A stretch of DNA of 64,000 nt, taken from positions 3,392,704-3,456,703 of the forward strand of contig JAWZYU010000034.1 of NCBI GenBank assembly GCA_038380435.1. Reading direction: 5' to 3'. This stretch comes from Ryuthela nishihirai. Taxonomy: Eukaryota; Arthropoda; Arachnida; Araneae; Heptathelidae. Position numbers and translations under genes: made by a program. A model generated the notes under the pieces. That model was not told where the DNA came from and did not search any database. It saw only the letters and a list, made by a program, of their open reading frames with translations. This document shows, piece by piece, positions 27,465 to 40,840 of the stretch (positions within the stretch are counted from its first letter, which is position 1; each line of letters starts with the position of its first letter).

Positions 27465-30400
27465 TTCTGGGAGTGCTGTAGGAGTACCCTCCAACAGGCC
27501 CAGAAGATTTTTTTCAACTGTCTCACTAGCCTAAGATTTTTCCAGCTGTCACTAATTTCCTATCTGCAAAATATATCTCACGGCATATTGCCGTCGTTCT
27601 TGTTGACTCGCTCACTTCTCTAGTAATAACGTCTTTATTTCACATCAATAAATTTCCTAGTTTCCCTCGTTCTCTGTGCTTAAGTTGGTGCAGCTTAAAA
27701 TCGGCTAAAGACCAGGTTGTAAGGACTTAACCGCTTTGCAGGGAGTTCGGATCTGATTCTTGTCCAAAGTTCTAAGTGAGTGATCGTCATTTTCCTCTTC
27801 AGCCACATGGGGTTAGTTCAAGGATTAGCTACTCACCAAACAAGGTAAAGGACCGAAAAATAATCTACTAGAGTTGAAAATGATTGTTGTTCGATTTCAA
27901 TTGGTTGTGCTTCGAATACTTTTAGTTCCTGCAGATTGCAGAAACAAGATCTGGAGATTGTCAAGTTGTGGACATTTTGGCATGTATAACTATAGCAGAT
28001 GAAAAATTATTTTAAGAACAACTTCCAATTATTTAACTAGTAGCTAACACTGTTTAGGGCACAAACTCGCAAATTTAAAAGGAATGGTATAAAATCAATT
28101 TCAAGTTGATGCCAATGATTGACAACGATAATTTGTAAATATTTGTATTTTAATATGCTATATACCCTGAAAATTACTTCAAAAATGCTTAAAATGTCTA
28201 GCTCTTGCTACATCATCAATAGAACTATTAAGCTCTTTCCAAAACAAAAAGTTAAGTTATTTATCAAATATTAAGTCTTTCAATTGTACCGCTACAATTT
28301 GTCAGTCTTCCTTTAGTTTGATTCTGTTGCTTGGTCTTTTCAACTAAAGAATTCAACCTTTTTTCCTTTAAAAATTTCAATATAGATTGAGAAATATTAC
28401 GATACCCATTTTCACATCGTAATAGATTTTTAAAAGGCACTCTAAAACTGGAAACTTCCGAAAAAAAAAGGTTAAACTAATATTGCAAATAATGTATTTG
28501 AAAATTTGTTGGTACAAAGTGATGGTCAAGAGTGAATCTTGTAGGGGTACCCTACACACGTCCAGAAGAGTTTTTCAGCTGTCTCACTAGTTTCTATCTG
28601 CTGTCTCACTAGCTTTAGTTTTTTGCAACTGTCTCACTAGTTTCCTATCTGCAAAATATATCTCACGGCATATTGACATCGTTCCTGTTGTCTCGCTCAC
28701 TTCTCTAACAAAAACGTCTTCATTTCACATCAATAAATTTCCTAGTTTCCCTCGCTCTCTGGGCTGAAGTTGGTGCAGCTGAAAATCAGCTAAAGACGAG
28801 GTTGTGAGGTCTTAACCTCTTTGCAGGGAGTTCGAATCTGATTCTTGTCCAAAGTTCTAATTGAGTGATCGTCATTTTCCTGTTCAGCCATATGGGGTTA
28901 GTTCAAGGATTAGCTACTCACCAAACAAGGTAAAGGAACGAAAAATAGTCTACTAAAGATGAAAATGATTGTTGTTCGATTTCAATTGGTTGTGCTTTGA
29001 ACATTTTTTTAGTCCCTGCAGATCGCAGAAACAATATCTGGATATTTTTGAAGCGTGTGTTGATTTGCATTTATAACTATAGCAGATGAAAAATTATTTA
29101 AGAAAGACTTCTAATTATTTTACTGGTAGCTAACGCTGTATAAGGCACAAATTCTCAAATTTAAAATGAATGGTTTATAATCAATTTGAAGTTGATGCCA
29201 ATGATTGACAACGATAGTCTGTAAATATTTGCATTTTATTATGCTATATACCCTGAAAAGTACTTCAAAATGCTTAAAATGTCTAGCTCTTGCTACATCA
29301 TGAATAGAATTATTAAGCTGTTTCCAAAACAAAAAGTTAAGTTATTTATTAAGTATTAAGTCTTTTAATTGTACCGCTACAATTTTTCAGTCTTCCTTTA
29401 GTTTGATTCTGTTGCTTGGTCCTTTCATCTAAAGAATTCAACCTTTTTTCCTTTAAAATTTCAATGTAGATTGAGAAATATTACGATTCCCATTTTCACA
29501 TCGTAATAGACTTTTAAAAGGCACTGTAAAACTGGAAACTTCCGCAAAAAAAGGTTAAACTAATATTGCAAATGATGTATTTGAAAATTTGTTGGTACAA
29601 AGTGATGGTCAAGAGTGAGTTTTGTAGGGGTACCCTACACACGTCCAGAAGAGTTTTTCAGCTGTCTCTCTAGTTTCTATCTGCTGTCTCACTAGCTTAA
29701 GTTTTTTGCAACTGTCTCACTAGTTTCCTATCTGCAAAATATATCTCACGGCATATTGACGTCGTTCCTGTTGTCTCGCTCACTTCTCTCACAAAAACGT
29801 CTTCATTTCACATCAATAAATTTCCTAGTTTCCCTCGCTCTCTGGGCTCAAGTTGATGCAGCTGAAAATCAGCTAAAGACGAGGTTGTGAGGTCTTAACC
29901 TCTTTGCAGGGAGTTCGAATCTGATTCTTGTCCAAAGTTCTAATTGAGTGATCGTCATTTTCCTGTTCAGCCATATGGGATTAGTTCAAGGATTAGCTAC
30001 TCACCAAACAAGGTAAAGGACCGAAAAATAATCTACTAGAGTTGAAAATGATTGTTGTTCGATTTCAATTGGCTGTGCTTTGAACATTTTTTTAGTCCCT
30101 GCAGATCGCAGAAACATGATCTGGAGATTTTTGAATCGTGTGTTGATTTGCATGTATAACTATAGCAGATCAAAAATTATTTAAGAAAGACTTCTAATTA
30201 TTTTAGTGGTAGCTAACGCTGTATAAGGCACAAACTCTCAAATTTAAAATGAATGGTATATAATCAATTTCAAGTTGATGCCAATGATTGACAACGATAA
30301 TTTGTAAATATTTGTATTTTAATATGCTATATACCCTGAAAATTACTTCAAAATGCTTGAAATGTCTAGCTCTTGCTACATCATGAATAGAACTATGAAG

Positions 30401-33400
30401 CTGTTTCCAAAACAAAAAGTTAAGTTATTTATTAAGTATTAAGTCTTTTAATTGTACCGCTACAATTTGTCAGTCTTCCTTTAGTTTGATTCTGTTGCTT
30501 GGTCTTTTCATCTAAAGAATTTAACCTTTTTTCCTTTAAAATTTCAATATAGATTGAGAAATATTACGATTCCCATTTTCACATCGTAATAGACTTTTAA
30601 AAGGCACTCTAAAACTTTAAACTTCCGAAAAAAAAGGTTAAACTAATATTGCAAATGATGTATTTGAAAATTTGTTGGTACAAAGTGATGGTCAAGAGTG
30701 AGTCTTGTAGGGGTACCCTACACACGTCCAGAAGAGTTTTTCAGCTGTCTCACTAGTTTCTATCTGCTGTCTCACTAGCTTAAGTTTTTTGCAACTGTCT
30801 CACTAGTTTCCTATCTGCAAAATATATCTCACGGCATATTGACGTCGTTCCTGTTGTCTCGCTCACTTCTCTAACAAAAACGTCTTCATTTCACATCAAT
30901 AAATTTCCTAGTATCCCTCGCTCTCTGGGCTGAAGTTGGTGCAGCTGAAACTCAGCTAAAGACGAGGTTGTGAGGTCTTAACCTCTTTGCAGGGAGTTCG
31001 AATCTGATTCTTGTCCAAAGTTCTAATTGAGTGATCGTCATTTTCCTGTTCAGCCATATGGGGTTAGTTCAAGGATTAGCTACTCACCAAACAAGGTAAA
31101 GGAACGAAAAATAGTTTACTAAAGATGAAAATGATTGTTGTTCGATTTCAATTGGTTGTGCTTTGAACATTTTTTTAGTCCCTGCAGATCGCAGAAACAA
31201 GATCTGGAGATTTTTGAAGCGTGTGTTGATTTGCATGTATAACTATAGCAGATCAAAAATTATTTAAGAACAACTTCTAATTATTTAACTGGTAGCTAAT
31301 ACTGTTTAGTGCACAAACTCGCAAATTTAAAATGAATGGTATAAAATCAATTTCACGTTGATGCCAATGATTGACAACGATAATTTGTAAATATTTGTAT
31401 TTTAATATGCTATATACCCTGAAAATTACTTCAAAATGCTTAAAATGTCTAGCTCTTGCTACATCATGAATAGAACTATTAAGCTGTTTCCAAAACAAAA
31501 AGTTAAGTTATTTATTAAGTATTAAGTCTTTCAATTGTACCGCTACAATTTGTCAGTCTTCCTTTAGTTTGATTCTGTTGCTTGGTCTTTTCATCTAAAG
31601 AATTCAACCTTTTTACCTTAAAAATTTCAATGTAGATTGAGAAATATTACGATTCCCATTTTCACATCGTAATAGACTTTTAAAAGGCACTGTAAAACTG
31701 GAAACTTCCACAAAAAAAGGTTAAACTAATATTGCAAATGATGTATTTGAAAATTTGTTGGTACAAAGTGATGGTCAAGAGTGAGTTTTGTAGGGGTACC
31801 CTACACACGTCCAGAAGAGTTTTTCAGCTGTCTCTCTAGTTTCTATCTGCTGTCTCACTAGCTTAAGTTTTTTGCAACTGTCTCAGTAGTTTCCTATCTG
31901 CAAAATATATCTCACGGCATATTGACGTCGTTCCTGTTCTCTCGCTCACTTCTCTAACAAAAACGTCTTCATTTCACATCAATAAATTTCCTAGTTTCCC
32001 TCGCTCTCTGGGCTCAAGTTGGTGCAGCTGAAAATCAGCTAAAGACGAGGATGTGAGGTCTTAACCTCTTTGCAGGGAGTTCGAATCTGATTCTTGTCCA
32101 AAGTTCTAATTGAGTGATCGTCATTTTCCTGTTCAGCCACATGGGGTTAGTTCAAGGATTAGCTACTCACCAAACAAGGTAAAGGAACGAAAAATAGTTT
32201 ACTAAAGATGAAAATGATTGTTGTTCGATTTCAATTGGTTGTGCTTTGAACATTTTTTTAGTCCCTGCAGATCCCAGAAACAATATCTGGATATTTTTGA
32301 AGCGTGTGTTGATTTGCATTTTTAACTATAGCAGATCAAAAATTATTTAAGAAAGACTTCTAATTATTTTACTGGTAGCTAACGCTGTAAAAGACACAAA
32401 TTCTCAAATTTAAAATGAATGGTTTATAATCAATTTGAAGTTGATGCCAATGATTGACAACGATAGTTTGTAAATATTTGTATTTTATTATGCTATATAC
32501 CCTGAAAAGTACTTCAAAATGCTTAAAATGTCTAGCTCTTGCTACATCATGAATAGAATTATTAAGCTGTTTCCAAAACAAAAAGTTAAGTTATTTATTA
32601 AGTATTAAGTCTTTTAATTGTACCGCTACAATTTGTCAGCCTTCCTTTAGTTTGATTCTGTTGCTTGGTCTTTTCATCTAAAGAATTCAACCTTTTTTCC
32701 TTTAAAATTTCAATATAGATTGAGAAATATTACGATTCCCATTTTCACATCGTAATAGACTTTTAAAAGGCACTCTAAAACTGGAAACTTCCGAAAAAAA
32801 AGGTTAAACTAATATTGCAAATGATGAATTTGAAAATTGGTTGGTACAAAGTGATGGTCAAGAGTGAGTCTTGTAGGGGTACCCTACACACGTCCAGAAG
32901 AGTTTTTCAGCTGTCTCACTAGTTTCTATCTGCTGTCTCACTAGCTTAAGTTTTTTGCAACTGTCTCACTAGTTTCCTATCTGCAAAATATATCTCACGG
33001 CATATTGACGTCGTTCCTGTTGTCTCGCTCACTTCTCTAACAAAAACGTCTTCATTTCACATCAATAAATTTCCTAGTTTCCCTCGCTCTCTGGGCTAAA
33101 GTTGGTGCAGCTGAAAATCAGCTAAAGACGAGGTTGTGAGGTCTTAACCTCTTTGCAGGGAGTTCGAATCTGATTCTTGTCCAAAGTTCTAATTGAGTGA
33201 TCGTCATTTTCCTGTTCAGCCATATGGGGTTAGTTCAAGGATTAGCTACTCACCAAACAAGGTAAAGGAACGAAAAATAGTCTACTAAAGTTGAAAATGA
33301 TTGTTGTTCGATTTCAATTGGTTGTGCTTTGAACATTTTTTTAGTCCCTGCAGATCGCAGAAACAAGATCTGGAGATTTTTGAAGCGTGTGTTGATTTGC

Positions 33401-35130
33401 ATGTATAACTATAGCAGATCAAAAATTATTTAAGAACAACTTCTAATTATTTAACTGGTAGCTAATACTGTTTAGTGCACAAACTCGCAAATTTAAAATG
33501 AATGGTATAAAATCAATTTCACGTTGATGCCAATGATTGACAACGATAATTTGTAAATATTTGTATTTTAATATGCTATATACCCTGAAAATTACTTCAA
33601 AATGCTTAAAATGTCTAGCTCTTGCTACATCATGAATAGAACTATTAAGCTGTTTCCAAAACAAAAAGTTAAGTTATTTATTAAGTATTAAGTCTTTTAA
33701 TTGTACCGCTATAATTTGTTAGTCTTCCTTTAGTTTGATTGTGTTGCTTGGTCTTTCCATCTAAAGAATTCAACCTTTTTTCCTTAAAAATTTCAATGTA
33801 GATTGAGAAATATTACGATTCCCATTTTCACATCGTAATAGACTTTTAAAAGGCACTGTAAAACTGGAAACTTCCGCAAAAAAAGGTCAAACTAATATTG
33901 CAAATGATGTATTTGAAAATTTGTTGGTACAAAGTGATGGTCAAGAGTGAGTTTTGTAGGGGTACCCTACACACGTCCAGAAGAGTTTTTCAGCTGTCTC
34001 TCTAGTTTCTATCTGCTGTCTCACTAGCTTAAGTTTTTTGCAACTGTCTCACTAGTTTCCTATCTGCAAAATATATCTCACGGCATATTGACGTCGTTCC
34101 TGTTCTCTCGCTCACTTCTCTAACAAAAACGTCTTCATTTCACATCAATAAATTTCCTAGTTTCCCTCGCTCTCTGGGCTCAAGTTGGTGCAGCTAAAAA
34201 TCAGCTAAAGACGAGGATGTGAGGTCTTAACCTCTTTGCAGGGAGTTCGAATCTGATTCTTGTCCAAAGTTCTAATTGAGTGATCGTCAATTTCCTGTTC
34301 AGCCATATGGGGTTAGTTCAAGGATTAGCTACTCACCAAACAAGGGATGGGTTATTTTACCTCTGAGCGGTACTTTTTTGCACACCATGGGCTAAATGGC
34401 CAAGTCACATGGACCCCGAAGGCTCAGAGAAGGTTGGAGGAGGGGACCCACTGGAACAGCTGTTGGGAGACAGATGGTAGCCTCCCGTCAAGGCCATCCA
34501 GCATGTTCTTTAACGTGCACAGGGTATGTCTCTCCCGCACACGGGGCCACGGCTTAACGTCGCATCCGACGGACGGCGACATTTACAAGCCCATCGGTGT
34601 CCCCTACTGACCTTGGGCAGGGCGGGGAATTTTGCGGAGATAAATCTCAACGCTGACCCAGCTGGGACTCGAACCTGGGAACTACAGATTACGAGTCTAG
34701 CGCGCTACCGACTGAGCCACCCCCGCCCCACCAAACAAGGTAAAGGACCGAAAGATAGTCTACTAGAGTTGAAAATGATTGTTGTTCGATTTCAATTGGC
34801 TGTGCTTTGAACATTTTTTAGTCCCTGCAGATCGCAGAAACAAGATCTGGATATTTTTGAAGCGTGTGTTGATTTGCATGTATAACTATAGCAGATCAAA
34901 AATTATTTAAGAACGACTTCTAATTATTTTACTGGTAGCTAACGCTGGATAAGGCACAAACTCTCAAATTTAAAATGAATGGTATATAATCAATTTCAAG
35001 TTGATGCCAATGATTGACAACGATAATTGTAAATACTTGTATTTTAATATGCTATATACCATGAAATTTATTTCAAAATGCTTAAAATGTCTAGTTCTTG
35101 CTAAATCATGAATCGAACCATTAAGCTGTT
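27465..35130. repeat. 1.08-kb tandem satellite, about seven monomers
   Basis: The phase marker GGTAAAGG recurs at 27844, 28929, 30012, 31095, 32179, 33261 and 34739, giving periods of 1082-1085 bp (the last also includes a 384-bp SINE-A and its duplication). Monomers are mostly over 95% alike by eye; the edge monomers are more diverged. Each monomer contains a B-box-like GGGAGTTCGAATC near its end and a conserved minus-strand frame of about 70 codons (MFWKQLN.SIHDVARARHFKHFEV) in five monomers. I do not recognise this as a known gene family. It may be a decayed transposon amplified in tandem. Confidence 0.93.
34346..34729 (-). mobile_element. SINE-A inserted in the last satellite monomer
   Basis: Duplication ACCAAACAAGG (34335-34345, 34730-34740) made from satellite sequence. 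Only one monomer carries the SINE, so no amplification of this unit has occurred since the insertion. Confidence 0.93.
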
Positions 35131-35540
35131 TTGCTCCACCAATTCCCGTGTGTTGGTGTGTGTATGTCTTTTAATTGTACCGCCAAAAGTGTAGGCAGGC
35201 TGTGCACAGAAATACAGTTTACATAAATACACTACTCAGCCAAAATAAAAGTTTCCCTACTCGACCACTTAGTAACTACACATCGAACGCACCTACTGCT
35301 TGGGTGTGCTCTAACTTTTTACTCCCACTTTAGATGGTGATCTCATCTGACTCGAAACTCAAATACAGTGCCTAAAATGCATAAAATATGAAAAATCACC
35401 TTTTTTTAACGTATAGTTCATCAAATCCTCCTTAACAAAACATACATATTCACCACCACCCCCTCACTATAATAAGGCTCTCTTTTGAATATCTCTACAT
35501 GATATTGATCTTAGGGCTAAAAAGTGAATTTTGCTACTTG
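35131..35540. other. Intergenic, no feature seen
   Basis: No coding signal; A+T-rich with C-runs. ACTACTCAGCCAAAATAAAA at about 35228 might be a transposon end, but I cannot find its partner. Confidence 0.35.
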
Positions 35541-35549
35541 TTCTAAATG

Positions 35550-35934
35550 GGTTGGGTTGTTTTACCTCTGAGCGGCACTTTTTTGCACACCATGGGCTAA
35601 ATGGCCAGGTCACATGGACTCCGACGGCTCAGAGACGGTTGGGGGAGGGGACCCACTGGAACAGCTGTTGGGAGACGGATGGTAGCCTCCCGTCAAGGCC
35701 ATCCAGTGTGTTCTTTAACGTGCACAGGGTATGGCTCTCCCGCACACGGGACCACGGCTTAACGTCCCATCCGACGGACGGCGGCCTTTCCATGCCCATC
35801 GGTGTCCCCTACTGACCGTGGGCAGGGCGGGGAATTTTGCGGAGATAAATCTCAACGCTGACCCAGCTGGGACTCGAACCTGGGAACTACAGATTACGAG
35901 CCTGGCGCGCTACCGACTGAGCCACCCCCGCCCC
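35550..35934 (-). mobile_element. SINE-A, full length
   Basis: Minus orientation; duplication TTGTT(C/T)TAAATG on both sides with one mismatch. Confidence 0.9.
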
Positions 35935-36245
35935 TTGTTTTAAATGTTAAGAGCTTAATTCCAGGGTCGAAGTAAAATTAACTTATTTTTAGAACTCATA
36001 AGAAAGAATAACGTTCTTTTTGCCCGCTCCGTTTATTCACCAGTTTATATGGGTCAGACACTTAAATGTGCTTTTACCTGATTGTAGAAGTAACAGTAAG
36101 TTTCCAACTGTACTCAATAGTCATAATCAGGGGAGCAGAAAGTACCAAAGGTTAGCGATTCTATCGTTACGTGAAAGAGGTGGAACTAATAACTTTTTCT
36201 TGAAGACATTTTCAGCTGAATAAAGTCCTGCAGCGGAAGTAGGTT

Positions 36246-36565
36246 TAGTTGGATTGGGTTCTTTTACCTCTGAGTGATACTTTTTATCATACAAGGGGCT
36301 AAATGGCTAAGTCACATGTACCTCGAAATCTTAGAGAAGGTTGGGGAGGAGACCAACTAGTACAGTTGTCGGGAAACATATAGTAGCCTCCCTTCAAGGC
36401 CATCCAGTGTGTTCTTTAACGTGCACAGGGTATGGCTCTCCCACATATGTGGCCACGGCTTAACGTCCCATCCGACGGACGGCGGCCTTATCAAGCCCAT
36501 CTGTGTCCTCTACTGATCGTGGGCAGGGCAAGGAGTTACGTATAGAGAAATCTCAATGTACGCGG
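36246..36565 (-). mobile_element. Diverged SINE-A lacking its tRNA head
   Basis: Tail and core are recognisable but diverged (TTACCTCTGAGTGATAC, CATACAAGGGGCTAAATGGC). It ends before the head near GAGAAATCTCAATG. It abuts the composite element at 36569. Confidence 0.8.
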
Positions 36566-36568
36566 AAG

Positions 36569-37167
36569 TTGGGTTGGGTTGTTTTACCTCTGAGCGGCAC
36601 TTTTTTTGCACACCATGGGCTAAATGGCCAGGTCACATGGACCCCGAAAGCTCAGAGAAGGTTGGGGGAGGGGACCCACTGGAACAGCTGTTGGGAGACA
36701 GATGGTAGCCTCCCGTCAAGGCCATCCTGCGTGTTCTTTAACGTTGGTTTGTTTCACCTCTGATCAGCACTTTTTTACACACCATGGGCTAAATAGCCAG
36801 GTCACAAGGACCACGAAAGCTCAGAGAAGGTTGGGGGAGGGGACCCACTGGAACAGCTGTTGGAAGACAGATGGTAGCCTCCCGTCAAGGCCATCCAGCC
36901 TGTTCTTTAACGTGCACAGGGTATGGCTCTCCCGCACACGGGGCTGCGGCTTAACGTCCCATCCGACGGACGGCGGCCTTTCCAAGCCCATCGGTGTCCC
37001 CTACTATTTTCACTTCTTCACTCTGCACTGACCGTGATCTGCACTGACCGTGGGCAAGGCGGGGGAATTTTGCGGAGATAAATCTCAACGCTGACCCAGC
37101 TGGGACTCGAACCTGGGAACTACAGAATACGAGCCTGGCGGGCTACCGACGGAGCCACCCCCGCCCC
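36569..37167 (-). mobile_element. SINE-A with one extra tail unit
   Basis: Minus orientation: a partial unit (36569-36743, tail to TTCTTTAACG) followed directly by a full SINE-A (36744-37167). The head part contains a 38-bp insertion after CCCCTACT, which includes an extra copy of CTGCACTGACCGTG. No clear target duplication. The junction between units is the same as in the copies at 39221 and 47492. Confidence 0.85.
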
Positions 37168-37316
37168 AGCGAGAACGGCGCTATATACTAGTGGTGAAGG
37201 GGTCTGGTGTCCAGGCTTTCCTTGTTGTGGTTGAGCTGCTGATTTGGTTGCACGCCCATTGCTGTTGCGGGGACTGGATATTCTTCTGCTCTTGCATTAG
37301 TGTTGAATAAATAATA

Positions 37317-37790
37317 AATTATAACCTTGCTTCCCACAAAGTTGGACAAGAGTCTGTCAGTTTAATAAGCCCTAAGTAGAAGGTCTGTGAGGAAGGCGAG
37401 ACCTCAGCAGAAAAACGACACGAAAATCCATCCCTTACCTGGAGCTCGAACCCAGGTCCCGTAGATCAGTAGCTAGGTGCGCTAACCACTCGGCCACGAG
37501 AAGGCTTAGTGTTTTATTTGTTATTTTTTTTAATTTTTTTTCTTTTCGTCTATGATGATTTTCCATGGGAGTGAAAATGAAGCTACGGCTTTGAACCCAG
37601 GAACTACGGAGCTCGAACCCAGGTCCCTTAAATCAGTAGCTAGGTGCGCTAACCACTCGGCCACAAGAAGGCTTAGTGTTTTATTTGTTATTTTTTTTAA
37701 TTTTTTTTCTTTTCGTCTATGACGATTTTCCATGGGAGTGAAAATGAAGCTACGGCTTTGAAACCCGTCGACACCGTGGTTCGTGAAATT
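37317..37790 (-). mobile_element. SINE-B cluster with ~168-bp tandem duplication
   Basis: A second tRNA-headed family in minus orientation. On the minus strand the head reads GTGGCCGAGTGGTTAGCGC and has the B box GGGTTCGAGCTCC (heads at about 37445-37505 and 37610-37675). Downstream (left) is a body with ACCTCAGCAGAAAAACGACA, also seen at 38943, 45523 and 58305. The head plus the AATAAAACACTAAG-side flank is duplicated in tandem with a period of about 168 bp. The head resembles tRNA-Ser/Leu type sequences. Confidence 0.75.
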
Positions 37791-38942
37791 AATCTGCAGA
37801 GTGAAGAAGTGAAAATAACGCCCTTTATACGATGGGCAATTAGCACAGGATCGGACACAAGTGAACGTCAGTAAAAACGACTGCTGAAAGCGTGGACAGA
37901 GCAAACGGATCGCCTAAAACATAAGTATCAATCTGCAAAATGATTTTATGAATAATAATTAGCCTTATTCTTTTGCAATTGATGACTCCGATGTAAATTG
38001 AAAAAAAAAAACGGACGCAACGGACACAATTGTTGCCCTCCGTAAAACTTTCATTTGCACGGACAGCAATAATTGTTAAAAGAGGGATTGTACAGTGTAA
38101 TAGTTATACATGTTTGTATATCTCCTAACTAACATCGATTTATAGAATAGGGGATTTGGTATTCCCTAACACCCACTTGTCTATTATTATTATTATTTGT
38201 TTTCCTTTAGCCCGCCGATGACCATTTTTTATATATCGACTGCACCATACACACTATAAAGCAGAGGATTGCCGAGCATAAAAGAATATCAAATGCAAAC
38301 CTCAACGCACTGTTCTTGCCAAAATTTTCCTTGAAGGCCAGATAACTCAAACTTAGTGCTTAGTTCAAACTTAACTCAAACTTAATGCCTTAGTTCGACT
38401 TTAAATTGTTTGTCTTCTCCCTGAACTCTAAAACTCAAATTTCTTTCTGAGATACTCGAAATCTTCGCATTCAGAGACAGATGTTGCAACTTTGGCACAC
38501 CCTTTCCTCCTGCTGCCTGGAGCATCTTGCTAAGTGAGTTCCCATCCCACCACCCACAACCACCGGCCGCACCCCTCCTCCCTGCTACATAAACCTATTC
38601 TCGATACCTCAACTACTCAGCTATTGTTCTTTTCAACATAGTGACCGGCATGGTACGTGTAAAAATGGCTTTATCCTGCTCGCCTCTTGTTGCTAACACG
38701 AACACGCATCCAAGTGCTCCTGGACACGCATTGAAGAACTTAGCCTCATAGTGACTTTTGTTCCAGTACAAGATTCCTAAAACCTACTTCTGCTGCAGGA
38801 CTTTATTCAGCAGAAAATGTCTTAAAGAAAAAGGCTGTTTAACGTTTCACCATCGAATCGCTTTCCCTCGGAATTTTGTGCTACCCTGATAATGAGTGCT
38901 GAGTACAGATGAAGGCGTTCTGCTTCTAAAAAAATCAAAATA
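37791..38942. other. Intergenic, no gene recognised
   Basis: Contains a short (TAT/ATT)n run near 38193 and a pyrimidine-rich stretch at 38400-38640. No ORF of known type. Confidence 0.4.
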
Positions 38943-39120
38943 GCCTCCTCAAGCAGCTGCTTGCTATAGATCTCTGACAGGAACCTGAGAGTTTAATACG
39001 CCATATTGTTAATTATAGTGAGTATGGCGGGACCTCAGCAGAAAGATAATACAAACAACCTCGAACAAAGGTCCCTTTGATAAATAGTCAAGCACTCTAC
39101 AATCATGTGAATAGCACATT
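38943..39120 (-). mobile_element. Diverged SINE-B
   Basis: CTCAAGCAGCTGCTTGCTAT, then GGCGGGACCTCAGCAGAAAG and a worn head (GAACAAAGGTCCCTTTGATA). Clearly older than the copy at 45523. Confidence 0.7.
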
Positions 39121-39220
39121 TCAATTACTAACCCATATACATGAATGAATAAACCTAATCACCAAAAAAATGCTTCATTCTTTCTTATAAGTTAATATTG
39201 ATGCCGTGATCTCACTTTCA

Positions 39221-39777
39221 GGGGCGGGGGCGACTCAGTCGGAAGCGCGCCAGGCTCGGAATCTGTAGTTCCCAGGTTCGATTCCGAGCTGGGTCAGCGT
39301 TGAGATTTATCTCCGCAAAATTCCCCGCCCTGCCCACGGTCAGTAGGGGACACCGATGGGCTTGGAAAGGCCGCCGTCCATCGGATGGGACGTTAAGCCG
39401 TGGCCCCGTGTGCGGAAGAGCCATACCCTGTGCACGTTAAAGAACACGCTGGATGGCCTTGACGGGAGGCTACTATCTGTCTCCCAACAGCTGTTCCAGT
39501 GGGTCCCCTCCCCCAACCTTCTCTGAGCCTTCGGGGTCCATGTAACCTGGCCATTTAGCTCATGGTGTGCAAAAAAGTGCCGCTCAGAGGTAAAACAACC
39601 CAACGGTAAAGAACACGCTGAATGGCCTTGACGGGAGGCTACCATCTGTCTCCCAACAGCTGTTCCAGTGGGTCCCCTCCCCCAACCTTCTCCAAGCCTT
39701 CGGGGTCCATGTGACCTGACCATTTAGCCCATGGTGTGCAAAGAAGTGCCGCTCAGAGGTGAAACAACCCAACCCAA
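39221..39777 (+). mobile_element. SINE-A with one extra tail unit
   Basis: Plus orientation. Full element to about 39602, then a second tail unit beginning CGGTAAAGAACACGCTG. Duplication CTCACTTTCAG / CTCACTTCCAG (39211-39221, 39778-39788) encloses both units. Confidence 0.9.
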
Positions 39778-39788
39778 CTCACTTCCAG

Positions 39789-40445
39789 ATTTTCACTTCC
39801 TTCTTTGAAGTTGTGCTTGGGATTTGGCTTATTGCTTTGTATATACTTTCTTTTCACTATGTAATTTTGAGGGTCAATGTTGCAGACATATTATTTAACC
39901 TCGTGTGTTAACCTCTTTGATTAGATGACTTGATGATCAGATGATCTTGGATTCAGAAGAGTAACACTAAAATAAGATATTAGTTTCACTATTGTAATCA
40001 GGTCGTATTTCAAGGGAGACATGTCCACCCCACCCTTTCAGAATGCTAATGTAAGGGTAATAGAGGCAATGAAATTTTTTATATTTCATGCATTTTTCAT
40101 GAAAGTTATTAAAAATGTATGAAACGGAGAGAAAATGTGTTACTACTTTCGAAATCAAGCTTCTTCCCCCACTTTTTAAATTTCTTTTTAGATCCGGATG
40201 TGAATGTAATAAACTAATGAATGAAAAATCCTAACCCGATAAAGAGCGTATATCGTGTTCAATCAAATACAGTGTTAAATTCACTAGTATCACCTAGTGA
40301 ATTTGAGTTTAATTTTGTATATGCTAGTAAAATCACCTAATAATATATCAGTTGACTATTGCAGTAGTGATATATATTTAGTCGTTATATTCTTTAAGTA
40401 ATTGCTTTTAGATGAATATATGTATATTGAACTAAAGCAACTAAT
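39789..40445. other. Intergenic, low-copy repeat
   Basis: CAGAATGCTAATGTAAGGGT near 40038 has relatives near 40935 and 46910, so a small dispersed repeat is present. No gene. Confidence 0.4.
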
Positions 40446-40457
40446 ACTTCTTCCAAA

Positions 40458-40828
40458 GGGGCGGGGGTGGCTCAGTCGGTAGCGCGCCAGGCTCGTAATC
40501 TGTAGTTCCCAGGTTCGAGTCCCAGCTGGGTCAGCGTTGAGATTTATCTCCGCAAAATTCCCCGCTCTGCCCACGGTCAGTAGGGGACACCGACGGGCTT
40601 GGAAAGGCCGCCGTCCGTCGGATGGGACGTTAAGCCGTTGCCCCCTGTGCGGGAGAGCCATACCCTGTGCACGTTAAAGAACACGCTGGATTGCCTTGAC
40701 GGGAGGCTACCATCTGTCTCCCAACAGCTGTTCCAGTGGGTCCCCTCCCCCAACCTTCTCTGAGCCTTCTGGGTCCATGTGACCTGGCCATTTAGCCCAT
40801 GGTGTGCAAAAAAGTGCCGCTCAACCCA
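40458..40828 (+). mobile_element. SINE-A with a shortened 3' end
   Basis: Perfect 12-bp duplication ACTTCTTCCAAA (40446-40457, 40829-40840). The tail is GCCGCTCAACCCA: the usual GAGGTAAAACAACC is missing, yet the element inserted normally. Confidence 0.92.
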
Positions 40829-40840
40829 ACTTCTTCCAAA

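Noticed and set aside
29120..33664. Gene family from the repeated 70-73 aa frames in the satellite
   Set aside because: They are short, lack recognised domains and exist because the monomers are near-identical. Kept only as an observation.
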